A stretch of 52,376 nt of DNA from NCBI GenBank assembly GCA_024236015.1, contig JACKLK010000018.1:1-52376 (forward strand), written 5' to 3'. A program made the translations under genes and the position numbers. The notes under the pieces are model-generated. The model saw only the letters and a list, made by a program, of their open reading frames with translations, was not told the origin of the DNA and ran no database searches. The DNA comes from Rhodoferax sp. (GTDB taxonomy: Bacteria > Pseudomonadota > Gammaproteobacteria > Burkholderiales > Burkholderiaceae_C). Each line of letters begins with the position of its first letter. Position 1 is the first letter of the stretch. Below are positions 32,023-40,009 of this stretch, piece by piece.

Positions 32023-32733
32023 TCAGAACAAGTGCTGCGCCAGGAACGCAGTGCTCCGCCCGTGCGCCAGCGCCGCGCTCGCCGGGTTGTAGGACCCGCG
32101 GTCCCAGCAGTTGAACCCGTGGGTGGAGCCCTCGTACACGAAGATCTCCGCGTCCTTGCCCGCCACCGCCTCGCGGACCTTCTCCACCGCCGCGGCCGGG
32201 ATCGATTCGTCCCTGGACGCGTAGTGGAACTGGATGGGGCATTGCAGCTTCGGCGCGAGCGCGAGCTGGTCCTGGATGCCGCCGCCGTAGTAGGCAACCG
32301 CGGCGTCGATGCCGGCGATCGCCGCGGCGGTGTAGGCGAGCCGCCCGCCCAGGCAGAAGCCCAGCGCGCCGGACTTGAAGCTTGCGGTCTCCGGGCGTGC
32401 GCGAAGCGCCGCGACGCAGGTCCGGATGTCGCTTTGCAGTTCCTCGGGCTTGAGGCCCTTCATCAGGGTGATCGCGCGCTGGCGCTCGGCATCGTCGTAG
32501 CCCAGCTCGACGCGGCGCTGCTGGCGCCAGAACAGGTCCGGGGCCAGCACGACGAACCCGTCCTGGGCATATTGCTCGGCGACGCCCTGGATGTGGCTGT
32601 TGACCCCGAAGATCTCCTGGAACAGGACAATCCCCGGTCCCTTGCCGGCGGGCGGGAGGGCGAGGTAGGCGTCATAGCGCTGGCCCTCGCCGGCATCGAC
32701 CTCGATCCATCGAGTGGACACTTTCTTGCTCAT
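32023..32733 (-). CDS. Dienelactone-hydrolase-family protein
   Basis: A 236-residue alpha/beta hydrolase with a Cys-Asp-His triad: C127 in G-F-C-L-G-G, D175 in Y-A-S-R-D-E-S, H205 in S-T-H-G-F. The conserved E40 in F-Q-E-I-F-G is also present. DLH enzymes open lactones formed in aromatic ring degradation. It is last in the leftward operon, four bases after the MmgE/PrpD gene. The start is the ATG at 32733. Confidence 0.9.
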   Translation of the reverse strand: MSKKVSTRWIEVDAGEGQRYDAYLALPPAGKGPGIVLFQEIFGVNSHIQGVAEQYAQDGFVVLAPDLFWRQQRRVELGYDDAERQRAITLMKGLKPEELQSDIRTCVAALRARPETASFKSGALGFCLGGRLAYTAAAIAGIDAAVAYYGGGIQDQLALAPKLQCPIQFHYASRDESIPAAAVEKVREAVAGKDAEIFVYEGSTHGFNCWDRGSYNPASAALAHGRSTAFLAQHLF

Positions 32734-32737
32734 GCTT

Positions 32738-34090
32738 TCATCTCCAGTCAGGTGAAGCGCCTGCCGCCAGCTGGCGCAGGTCGTCGATCTCGTGCAGCTG
32801 TTCGAGCAATCCGAGCAGGCGCTCGCCGTCGGCGCGCCCGCCGGCCTGGCAGCAGTCGAGGAACTTCTCGCGCAACCGGCGATGGGGCGTCGCGGCGGCG
32901 ATCTCGCCGCTGTCCAGGGTCCTGCCGTCGCGCAGGCGAATGACGACCCGATCGGCCATGGCGGGGCCGCCGCCAGGCTGCGCGCCACGCTCCACCAGCC
33001 GCACTTTCTGCATGAGCGCCTGCGTTTCGGCCGATGCCACGAAGGCGTCGTCGAGGTCCGCCAGCGCCACGCGGCCGCGCAGCAGCGCGCAGGCGGCGCC
33101 GAAGTGCATGCTGAATTTCGCCTCGAGCCCGGTGCGCGGCCGGTCGAAGCGCAGCAACCGGGCCTGGGTCGCGCGGATCTCGACCTCGACGGCTTCCACG
33201 TCAGCCGCCGTGATGCCGTGGGTGGCCGCCAGCTCCAGCAGGGCGTCGAGCGGGCGGTGCGTCGCGAAGCACACCGGGTACTTCTTGAACATCAGGGGCT
33301 TGTCGAGGAAGAACCACTGCCGCCCGAGGACGGGAGCGCCGGCGAGGTCCACCGCGGCGCTGGGCGACAGCGCGGCCAGCATCCCGCCCAGGCCGTCGTC
33401 GCCGGCCGTGATGCCTTCCTGGGCCATGTCCACGGTGGTGATGGCCGAGGAGGCCGCGCGGCCGGCATGGATCGACTTGGACATCGCGCCGAAGTTGGCG
33501 ACCACGCCGCCGGTGAAGCTACCCGCCAGCGAAAGCGCGGCCTGCGTCGTGGCCGCATCGAGTCCGCGCAGGTACGCCACGGCCGCGGCGGCCGCAGCCG
33601 TACCCAGGACCGAAGTCGGGTGCCAGCCCTTGTCGTGGTAGGGCATCGGCTCGCGCCGGTGGAGTTCCCCCCACACCTCGTAGCCCGCGACATAGGCGCG
33701 CAGCACGCGCTCTCCCGGCGCCGCGGACCGTTCCGCGGCGGCCAGCAGGGCGGGCACCAGCACGGTACTGGGATGCGCGTTGAACTGCACGTCGTCGTAG
33801 TCGAGGGCATGGGCCGCCGTGCCGTTGACGAGTGCAGCGGCCGAGGCCGAGCGCTGCATCCCCTTGCGCAGCAGCAGGGAGCAGGGCCCGGCGGCGTCGG
33901 CCGTATGGGCGGTGAGCTTGCCGACGACCGGCTCGTCGCGGGCCGCGAGCATCACGCCCACCAGATCGATGAACGCGCTGCGCGCCATGTCGAGCGCCGC
34001 GCGCGGAACCTCCTGGCGATCGAACGCCGACAGGAATTCCGCGACGGATCGCGTGAGGCCACCGCCAGAAAGTGAATCGTTAACTCGCAT
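32738..34090 (-). CDS. MmgE/PrpD-family protein
   Basis: A 450-residue protein of the MmgE/PrpD (2-methylcitrate dehydratase/aconitate decarboxylase) fold: A-H-A-L-D-Y-D-D (93-100), H-P-S-T-V-L-V-P-A-L, G-W-H-P-T-S-V and F-K-K-Y-P-V-C-F-A-T-H-R. The fold hosts dehydratases, isomerases and decarboxylases of tricarboxylic and branched dicarboxylic acids. The only plausible start is the ATG at 34090; it has no ribosome-binding site and lies inside the palindrome at 34071-34089. It may therefore be leaderless or need another start. It is followed by the dienelactone hydrolase gene. Confidence 0.85.
   Translation of the reverse strand: MRVNDSLSGGGLTRSVAEFLSAFDRQEVPRAALDMARSAFIDLVGVMLAARDEPVVGKLTAHTADAAGPCSLLLRKGMQRSASAAALVNGTAAHALDYDDVQFNAHPSTVLVPALLAAAERSAAPGERVLRAYVAGYEVWGELHRREPMPYHDKGWHPTSVLGTAAAAAAVAYLRGLDAATTQAALSLAGSFTGGVVANFGAMSKSIHAGRAASSAITTVDMAQEGITAGDDGLGGMLAALSPSAAVDLAGAPVLGRQWFFLDKPLMFKKYPVCFATHRPLDALLELAATHGITAADVEAVEVEIRATQARLLRFDRPRTGLEAKFSMHFGAACALLRGRVALADLDDAFVASAETQALMQKVRLVERGAQPGGGPAMADRVVIRLRDGRTLDSGEIAAATPHRRLREKFLDCCQAGGRADGERLLGLLEQLHEIDDLRQLAAGASPDWR
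34071..34089. promoter_or_regulatory. Operator-like palindrome, copy A (at the MmgE/PrpD start)
   Basis: Plus strand AGTGAAT-CGTTA-ACTCGCA matches the consensus TGCGAAT-N5-ATTCGCA at 11 of 14 arm positions. It overlaps the first codons of the minus-strand gene starting at 34090. It is the weakest of the four copies on the left arm. Confidence 0.6.
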
Positions 34091-34132
34091 TTCGAATCGA
34101 GAAGAGGGCGAATGGCGGACAGCGACGGCTGC

Positions 34133-34959
34133 CTAGATCGAGCGTCCCGCGAGCGCGAGCGTGATCTTGCGCGCGAGACCGGCCACGGCCGGGCCGATTT
34201 CGTTGCGCAGCATCTTCGGCTTGAGGTCGGGACCGCCGCAGTTCACCACGTACTGCGGCATCCCCGAGCGGTCCACGGCGGCCGCGGCCACGGCATTGAC
34301 GTTCGGGTGGTAAACGCCTTCGTTCAGGACGAAGCCGTGTGAGAGGTAACCGGCGGACGCGGACTCGATGGCGGCACGCAGGCCGGACCACTTGCCGGCA
34401 TGGAGCGGCTGGAGCCTGGTCATCGTCTCGTCCTTCTCGTCCGCGGGCAGCGCGGCGATGTAGGCCCAGCCGGCCGACGAGGTGGCCAGCGGCAGGCGGG
34501 AGCCGATCGTGAGGTTCATCAGCAGCGGACCGTCCCCCTGCGCGCGCTGGATGATGAGCATGTCGTTCTGGTCATGCACCGCGAGCGAAACCGCGGCGCC
34601 GCTCAGCTTGGCGATGCGGGTCATCTCCGGCAGGGCCATCTCGCTGATCTCGGGCGACCGCAGCGAGGACTGCCCCAGGCCCAGCACCGCCATGCCGATG
34701 CGCAGCTTGTCGGGGTTGTCCGGCGACTGCACCAGGTAACCCAGCTGCTGGAGCGTGTAGCAAAGCCGCCAGACGGTGGGTTGCGGCATGCGCGTCATCT
34801 GCGCGATCTCGGTCGTGCCGAGCTGCACGTGCTGCGCATCGAAGCACCGCAGTACCGCAGTACCGCCAGTCCCCGGCCGACCGCCGTGACGAACTGCCGG
34901 TCGGTCGCCGGCTTGCGCGCACGCGCGCGGCCCGCTTGTTGCGGGGTGTGGGTTGCCAT
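34133..34959 (-). pseudogene. IclR-family transcriptional regulator, frameshifted by an 8-bp duplication
   Basis: Two frames together make a full IclR protein. From the ATG at 34959: M-A-T-H-T-P-Q-Q...F-V-T-A-V-G-R-G-L-A-V-L-R. After the shift: H-V-Q-L-G-T-T-E-I-A-Q, P-Q-P-T-V-W-R-L-C-Y-T-L-Q-Q-L-G-Y-L-V (helix-turn-helix), then the effector domain to 34133. Removing one copy of the repeat at 34850-34865 restores a 272-residue frame. As it stands, translation from 34959 ends early. A GTG at 34828 would give a 231-residue protein missing the first DNA-binding helix. It lies between the CoA-transferase and MmgE/PrpD genes and is the likely regulator of the nearby palindromes. Confidence 0.85.
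34850..34865. repeat. Tandem 8-bp duplication CAGTACCG x2 in the IclR gene
   Basis: CAGTACCG at 34850-34857 is repeated directly at 34858-34865. One copy keeps the IclR frame open; two copies shift it. Could be a fixed mutation, a phase-variable site or an assembly error. Confidence 0.95.
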
Positions 34960-34999
34960 GCGGCCAATTTTAGTCAATGGCCGAGCATGTGATCGCATC

Positions 35000-36235
35000 T
35001 CACGCGGCCTTGACGATCCCGCGCTGGTGCAGCGCCATGATGTCGTCGTGCGCGAAGCCGGCTTCCTCCAGGAAGTCCCGCGTCTCGGTGCCGACCTCGT
35101 GCTTGCCCAGCCAGTTGATCCGGCCCGGCGCATTGCGAAAGCGCGGGACGACCTCCTGGACCGGCGTGTCCCCTAGCACTGGATCCGGGATGGAAACGAC
35201 CGTGCCGCGCTCCTGCACGTGGCGGTCCTTGACGATCGTCTCGACGTCGTTGACCGGCGCCGCCAGCACGTCGAACCTGCTGAGCCGTTCCATCACCTCC
35301 GCCTGCGTGTGCTTGAGCATCCAGTCGGCGATCATCCCGTCGCATTCGTCGACCCGTTTGAGGCGCTCGCGGTTGGTCGCCCAGTCCGGGTTGTCGGCCA
35401 GGTCCTCGCGGCCGATGGCCCGGAAGAGGCGCATGGCCGGCGAATCCGCGGCGCTCGACACCGCGATCCAGCGGTCGTCCTTGGTGCGGTACGTGTTGCG
35501 CGGGGTCGACCAGCGGGCACGATTGCCTTCGCGCCTGGCGATGACGCCGCCCTTGGTGTAGTTGATCAGCATCGGGCCGGTCATGCTGAGGAGCGGTTCG
35601 TACAGGCTGATGTCGATCTCGTCGCCGATCCCGCCATTGCGTTCGCGGGCCCACAGCGCCGCCAGCACCGCGTAGGTGGCGGTGAGCGCCGCAACGCCGT
35701 CGGCCAGGGGATAGGAGGGCAGCGTCGGCGGTCCGTCGGCTTCGCCCGTGACGTGGGCGTAGCCACTGAAGGCTTCGGCGAGCGTGCCCACGCCGGGCCG
35801 CGCGCTGTACGGGCCGGTCTGGCCGTAGCCGCTGACGTGCAGCACCACGAGGCCGGGGTTGGTCTTGCGCAGGCTGTCGTAGTCGAGGCCCCACTCCTTG
35901 ACGCGGCCGGGGCGGAAGTTCTCGATGAAGACGTCGGCCTTCTCCAGCAGCTTGCGGATGACGTCCGCGCCTTCCGGCTTCTTCACGTCCACCGCGACCA
36001 GCTTCTTGTTGCGGGCGACGACGCTCCACCAGAGGCTGGTCTTTCCCTGGCCCAGGCCGCGCACGACGTCGCCCTTGGGATGCTCGATCTTGATGACCTC
36101 GGCGCCGAGGTCGGCGAGGTTGGTGGCGACCAGCGGCCCGGCGAACAGCATGCCGAGCTCGACGACGCGCAGGCCCTTCAGCGGCCCCTCTCCCTGGAAT
36201 GTCTTGTGATTGGTCATGGAGTCGTTCTGCGTCAT
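35000..36235 (-). CDS. CaiB/BaiF family III CoA-transferase (subgroup lacking the usual aspartate)
   Basis: A 411-residue CoA-transferase: G-L-R-V-V-E-L-G (21-28), A-D-L-G-A-E-V-I-K-I-E (41-51). Where the other two CoA-transferases of the window have aspartate (P-A-V-D or P-A-Y-D), this one reads P-G-V-G-T-L-A-E-A-F-S-G, with Gly150 at that position. I believe the GxGTLAEA form recurs in a distinct subgroup, so it may still be active with another nucleophile. The ATG at 36235 overlaps the lyase stop (ATGA). Confidence 0.87.
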   Translation of the reverse strand: MTQNDSMTNHKTFQGEGPLKGLRVVELGMLFAGPLVATNLADLGAEVIKIEHPKGDVVRGLGQGKTSLWWSVVARNKKLVAVDVKKPEGADVIRKLLEKADVFIENFRPGRVKEWGLDYDSLRKTNPGLVVLHVSGYGQTGPYSARPGVGTLAEAFSGYAHVTGEADGPPTLPSYPLADGVAALTATYAVLAALWARERNGGIGDEIDISLYEPLLSMTGPMLINYTKGGVIARREGNRARWSTPRNTYRTKDDRWIAVSSAADSPAMRLFRAIGREDLADNPDWATNRERLKRVDECDGMIADWMLKHTQAEVMERLSRFDVLAAPVNDVETIVKDRHVQERGTVVSIPDPVLGDTPVQEVVPRFRNAPGRINWLGKHEVGTETRDFLEEAGFAHDDIMALHQRGIVKAA

Positions 36236-37203
36236 GCGGTCTGGGCTTCCCGGATCTTGTTGCGCAGGCCGCGCAGGCTGCCGCCGCGCATCACCGAGCC
36301 GGGAAGCGGGTGGCCCACGATGTCCTCGGCCAGCCGCGCCGAGTCGAGCAGCGCCTCGAGGTTCACGCCTGTCTCGATGCCCATCTCGTCGCACATGAAC
36401 ACGAGGTCCTCGGTGCAGACGTTGCCCGCCGCTCCCCGGTGCCCGGCGAACGGGCAGCCGCCGAGGCCGGCCACGGCTGCGTCGAAGGTCTTCACGCCCA
36501 TCTCCAGGCCGGCATAGGCGTTGGCGATGCCCATGCCGCGGGTGTCGTGCAGGTGCAGCGTGATGGACAACTCGGGGTGCTTGTCCTGCACCGCCCCCAC
36601 GACGCGCTTGATCGACGCCGGCGTGGCCCAGGCCATCGTGTCGGCCAGCATCATCTCCTGCAGGTTGAACCCGTGCGCGGCCGCGATCTCCTTGGCCTGC
36701 CGCACCACCTCGAGCACGGTCTCCACCGGGATGTCGCCGGCGAAGTTGCAGCCGAAGGCGGCCATCACGGCGCCGCGCTTCACGTCCACGCCGTGCGCCT
36801 TGAACATCTCCATCGTCTGGTGCTGCAGCGGGATGTTCTCCTCCATCGTGCGCTTCTGGTTGCGCATCAGGAAGGGTTCCGAGGCGCACAGGGACACCGA
36901 ACCCTTGACCTCGAGCCGCTGCGTCTCGATCGCGCGCTGCAGGCCCTTGTCGTTCAGCCACAGGCCGACATAACTGATACCGGGCTTCTTGTTGAAGCCG
37001 GCCACCACCTGTTCGGCGTCGGCCATGCCCGGGACCGCCTTCGGATTCACGAACGAGACGATCTGGATGCGGTTGAGGCCGGTCTCGGACAAGCTGTCGA
37101 TCAGCTCGATCTTGCGTTCGGTCGGGATCACACCCTTCTCGAACTGGAAGCCTTCTCGCGGGCCCTCCTCGTTGATCTGGACCTTGGTGGGGATATTGGA
37201 CAT
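36232..37203 (-). CDS. Hydroxymethylglutaryl-CoA-lyase-like protein
   Basis: A 323-residue TIM-barrel lyase of the HMGL-like family: E-G-P-R-E-G-F-Q near 13-20 (catalytic Arg16), metal ligands H217 and H219 in L-H-L-H-D-T, catalytic cysteine C250 in G-L-G-G-C-P-F-A-G and N261 in G-N-V. It should cleave a 3-hydroxy-3-methyl-type acyl-CoA to acetyl-CoA and a ketone/ketoacid. Mitochondrial-type HMGL is about 300 residues, so the length is normal. It is placed after a split MaoC hydratase, which would supply a 3-hydroxyacyl-CoA. GGAGAAA precedes the ATG at 37203. Confidence 0.9.
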   Translation of the reverse strand: MSNIPTKVQINEEGPREGFQFEKGVIPTERKIELIDSLSETGLNRIQIVSFVNPKAVPGMADAEQVVAGFNKKPGISYVGLWLNDKGLQRAIETQRLEVKGSVSLCASEPFLMRNQKRTMEENIPLQHQTMEMFKAHGVDVKRGAVMAAFGCNFAGDIPVETVLEVVRQAKEIAAAHGFNLQEMMLADTMAWATPASIKRVVGAVQDKHPELSITLHLHDTRGMGIANAYAGLEMGVKTFDAAVAGLGGCPFAGHRGAAGNVCTEDLVFMCDEMGIETGVNLEALLDSARLAEDIVGHPLPGSVMRGGSLRGLRNKIREAQTA

Positions 37204-37228
37204 GGGTTTCTCCTGGTCTTGAAAGGGG

Positions 37229-37720
37229 TCAGGCCGGCGCCACGGCGGGCACCGGCGGCGTGAACGGGTACGGCACCGGCCAGCCGTCGCGGTAGGGGAG
37301 GGCGACGGTGGCTTCGCCGGGCGTGCTTTCCTTGCCGTCGCCATCGAGGATGCCGAGCTCCACGACCACCAGGCCGTAGTCGGGCAGGCGCTGCATCGAC
37401 TTGACCTTGCCCCAGACCTTCAGCGTCTGGCCCACGTAGTTCATGGCGCGGAACTGGAAGCCGACCTTCCAGACCCAGCCGTCGCGGCCGGCCCAGTCCT
37501 TGACCAGCTGGACGAGGAACTGCTGCTTCAGGGAACCATTGATGAGAAGGTCCTGCAGCTTGTCGTGTTCGACGGCGAACTGGCGGTCGTAGTGGATGCG
37601 ATGCCAGTTCTCCATGGCGGCGGACCAGCGGAACAGGTGGATCGGACCCAGTGGGCCCTTCTCGAGGAAGGGAAGTTCCATCCCTTGCGAGACGTCTTCG
37701 AAACAGGTCTGGCGTGTCAT
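37229..37720 (-). CDS. MaoC-like dehydratase subunit (second half)
   Basis: A 163-residue hot-dog protein. The segment W-H-R-I-H-Y-D-R-Q-F-A near residue 39 is the hydratase motif (D and H as the catalytic pair), followed by L-I-N-G-S-L-K-Q-Q-F. It probably pairs with the product of 37724-38242 as a two-subunit acyl-CoA hydratase, as in split 3-methylfumaryl-CoA- or steroid-type hydratases. It starts three bases after that gene. Confidence 0.85.
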   Translation of the reverse strand: MTRQTCFEDVSQGMELPFLEKGPLGPIHLFRWSAAMENWHRIHYDRQFAVEHDKLQDLLINGSLKQQFLVQLVKDWAGRDGWVWKVGFQFRAMNYVGQTLKVWGKVKSMQRLPDYGLVVVELGILDGDGKESTPGEATVALPYRDGWPVPYPFTPPVPAVAPA

Positions 37721-37723
37721 GGC

Positions 37724-38242
37724 TTATCTCCGGATGGCGGTCATCCGCGATCGCATCAGCAGCTCGCCGTCGCCGTTGCGGAACTCGTACTGGCGCACGA
37801 CCAGCACCATCGGGCCCTTGCTGGTCTGCTTCTCGGTGATGTCGGCGTAGCTCAGCTTGACGCGGACGCGCTCGCCGTGGCGCGCGTACCGGAACAGCTC
37901 GAACTCGGAGCCGCCGTTCAGCGAAGCCAGGTGCGCGAGCGGCTTGATGGGCGGCAGGCCGGCGACCGGCAGGATGCCGTCGAACTCGGGGTTGTGGGCA
38001 TTCGCCTGGATCGGGTCCTCGGTGCCCAGCGGGCGCCGGATGATGTGGTTGACGAAGAGCGGAGGCGCCACCGGCCCGCCGAAGCGGCGGTTGGCGTCGT
38101 TCTCCTGGTCCTGGTAGGCCGGGTCCTCGTCCATGATGGCCTGCGCGAAACGGCGCACGGCGCCGCTTTCGACCGGATCGCAGGCGAATTCAGCCTCGGT
38201 CGAGACGCCGATGTAGGCGCGAACCTCATCCGTAACGAGCAT
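37724..38242 (-). CDS. FAS1-like dehydratase / MaoC N-terminal-type subunit
   Basis: A 172-residue hot-dog protein of the FAS1-like dehydratase domain: V-E-S-G-A-V-R-R-F-A-Q-A-I-M-D-E-D-P-A-Y near residue 24, then G-G-P-V-A-P-P-L-F. It lacks the catalytic D/H segment seen in its neighbour and is likely the CoA-binding partner. First gene of the leftward operon, with GGAG ahead of the ATG, a TTGACA-N18-TATCAT promoter and operator copy D upstream. Confidence 0.85.
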   Translation of the reverse strand: MLVTDEVRAYIGVSTEAEFACDPVESGAVRRFAQAIMDEDPAYQDQENDANRRFGGPVAPPLFVNHIIRRPLGTEDPIQANAHNPEFDGILPVAGLPPIKPLAHLASLNGGSEFELFRYARHGERVRVKLSYADITEKQTSKGPMVLVVRQYEFRNGDGELLMRSRMTAIRR

Positions 38243-38266
38243 CGTTGTCGAACTCCTGATTTGCTG

Positions 38267-38285
38267 TGCAAATTAGTAATTCGTA
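38267..38285. promoter_or_regulatory. Operator-like palindrome, copy D (leftward promoter)
   Basis: TGCAAAT-TAGTA-ATTCGTA matches the consensus TGCGAAT-N5-ATTCGCA at 12 of 14 arm positions. It lies immediately downstream of the leftward -10 element, over the expected transcription start. Confidence 0.75.
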
Positions 38286-38286
38286 A

Positions 38287-38316
38287 ATGATAGGGAGCTT
38301 TCCTCCGCGCTGTCAA
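38287..38316 (-). promoter_or_regulatory. Sigma-70-type promoter of the leftward operon
   Basis: Minus strand TTGACA (38316-38311) and TATCAT (38292-38287) with an 18-bp spacer, about 45 bases from the ATG at 38242. Confidence 0.8.
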
Positions 38317-38333
38317 ATCGGTGCGGCCTCGTG

Positions 38334-38362
38334 TTGACGCCTGTCCCGCCGCTGCCTATGAT
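38334..38362 (+). promoter_or_regulatory. Sigma-70-type promoter of the rightward operon
   Basis: TTGACG (38334-38339) and TATGAT (38357-38362) with a 17-bp spacer, 58 bases ahead of the ATG at 38421. Confidence 0.82.
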
Positions 38363-38370
38363 GACGATCA

Positions 38371-38389
38371 TGCGAATCGTTAATTCGCA
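38371..38389. promoter_or_regulatory. Operator-like palindrome, copy B (rightward promoter)
   Basis: TGCGAAT-CGTTA-ATTCGCA, perfect seven-base arms around a five-base spacer, starting nine bases after the -10 element. The position suits repression at the transcription start. Confidence 0.82.
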
Positions 38390-38420
38390 CAGAGAATTGA
38401 GCTCAACGCAGGAGACGTCA

Positions 38421-39983
38421 ATGGAGAAGATGAACGGCGCGGAATCGCTGGTGCGCACGCTGCTGGCCGGCAAGGTGGACGTCTGCTTCGCCAACCCCGG
38501 CACTTCGGAGATGCAGTTCGTGGCGGCGCTGGACCGCATCCCCGGCATGCGCTGCGTGCTCGGGCTGTTCGAGGGCGTGGTGACCGGCGCCGCCGACGGC
38601 TATGCCCGGATGACCGACCGGCCCGCGTCGACCCTTCTGCACCTGGCGCCGGGCCTGGGCAACGGCCTGGCCAACCTGCACAACGCCAAGCGCGCCCAGG
38701 TGCCCCTGGTCAACATCGTGGGCGAGCACCGCCAGGGCCACAAGGTGACGGATTCGGCGCTGACCGGCGACATCGAGGGCGTGGCGCGCACGATGTCCGA
38801 CTGGGTGAAGACCTCCACCTCCGCGGACGACATCGCCGCCGATGCGGCGCAGGCGATCCGCGAGGCGCGGCAGCTGCCCGGCCGGATCGCCACCCTCATC
38901 CTGCCGGCAGACACGGCCTGGACCGAGGCGCGTCCTTCGGGCGCGCTCGACTTCGAGCCTCCCGCGCCCACCATGCCCGACGATGCCCGCTTCGAAGCCG
39001 CGATCCGCGCGCTCAAGTCGGGCGAGCGGGTGATGCTGGTGCTGGCCGGCCGCGCGCTGCGCGAGGAATCGCTGGCGCTGGCGAGCCGGATCGCGCAGCG
39101 CACCGGCGCCGCCCTCGTCGCGCCCTACGGAGTCGGGCGGCTGCAGCGCGGCGTGGGCCGGGTGGCGATCGAGCGCGTGCCGGCGCCCGTCGATGCGGGC
39201 GTGGCGACGTTCAAGGACGCGCGCCACGTCATCCTCGTCGGCGCGAAAGCTCCTGCAGCGATGTTCGGCTACCCCGGCAAGCCGGACTTCCTGGTCGGCA
39301 AGGGCACGGAGCTGATCCACCTGGCGCGCCCGGGCGACGACCTGCACCAGACCCTGCGGGAACTCGCCGTCCGGGTCGGCGCGCTGCAGGAGAAGCCGGT
39401 CGTCGTCGCCGCCGTCGACGTGGCGCCGCCCGAAGGCCCGCTGACGGCCGAGGCCGTGCTGCGCGCGGTGGCGGCGACGATGCCGCACGACGCCATCGTC
39501 GCGGACGAGTCGATCACCGCCGGGCGCATGTTCTTTCCGTTCTCGCGCGCGGCGCCGGCCCACGACTACCTGCAGCTGACCGGCGGTGCGCTCGGCTGCG
39601 GCATCCCCATGTCCACCGGCGCCGCGATCGCCTGCCCGGACCGCAAGGTCATCAACCTCGAGGGCGACGGCAGCTCGCTGTACACGATCCAGGGCCTGTG
39701 GACCCAGGCGCGGGAGCGGCTGGACGTGCTGACCATCGTGTTCGCCAACCGCGGCTACCAGGTCCTCAAGGGCGAGCTCCAGGCGGTGGGCGCCCACACC
39801 TGGGGCGAGCGTGCCGAGCGCATGCTGTCCATCGTCGACCCCGACATCAGCTGGGTCAAGCTGGCCGAAGGCATGGGCGTGGAGGCCGCCGCGGCGACCA
39901 CGTCCGAGGAGCTGGTGCGCCTCATGAAGCACGGCGTCTCGCGCAAGGGGCCCTTCCTCATCGAAGCGCGCATCGGCCGCTGA
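38421..39983 (+). CDS. Thiamine-diphosphate-dependent enzyme (acetolactate-synthase/benzoylformate-decarboxylase family)
   Basis: A 520-residue ThDP enzyme with PYR, central and PP domains. Catalytic E51 is in L-F-E-G-V-V-T-G-A-A-D-G; the ThDP/Mg motif runs from G-D-G (415-417) to N443. The family is often auto-named acetolactate synthase, but no small subunit or branched-chain genes are nearby. In a CoA-ester cluster a lyase or decarboxylase acting on a 2-hydroxy- or 2-oxoacyl compound fits better (inference). GGAGA lies seven bases before the ATG. Confidence 0.88.
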   Translation: MEKMNGAESLVRTLLAGKVDVCFANPGTSEMQFVAALDRIPGMRCVLGLFEGVVTGAADGYARMTDRPASTLLHLAPGLGNGLANLHNAKRAQVPLVNIVGEHRQGHKVTDSALTGDIEGVARTMSDWVKTSTSADDIAADAAQAIREARQLPGRIATLILPADTAWTEARPSGALDFEPPAPTMPDDARFEAAIRALKSGERVMLVLAGRALREESLALASRIAQRTGAALVAPYGVGRLQRGVGRVAIERVPAPVDAGVATFKDARHVILVGAKAPAAMFGYPGKPDFLVGKGTELIHLARPGDDLHQTLRELAVRVGALQEKPVVVAAVDVAPPEGPLTAEAVLRAVAATMPHDAIVADESITAGRMFFPFSRAAPAHDYLQLTGGALGCGIPMSTGAAIACPDRKVINLEGDGSSLYTIQGLWTQARERLDVLTIVFANRGYQVLKGELQAVGAHTWGERAERMLSIVDPDISWVKLAEGMGVEAAAATTSEELVRLMKHGVSRKGPFLIEARIGR

Positions 39984-40009
39984 CCGCGCGGCCACTCTCT
40001 GGACATCGC

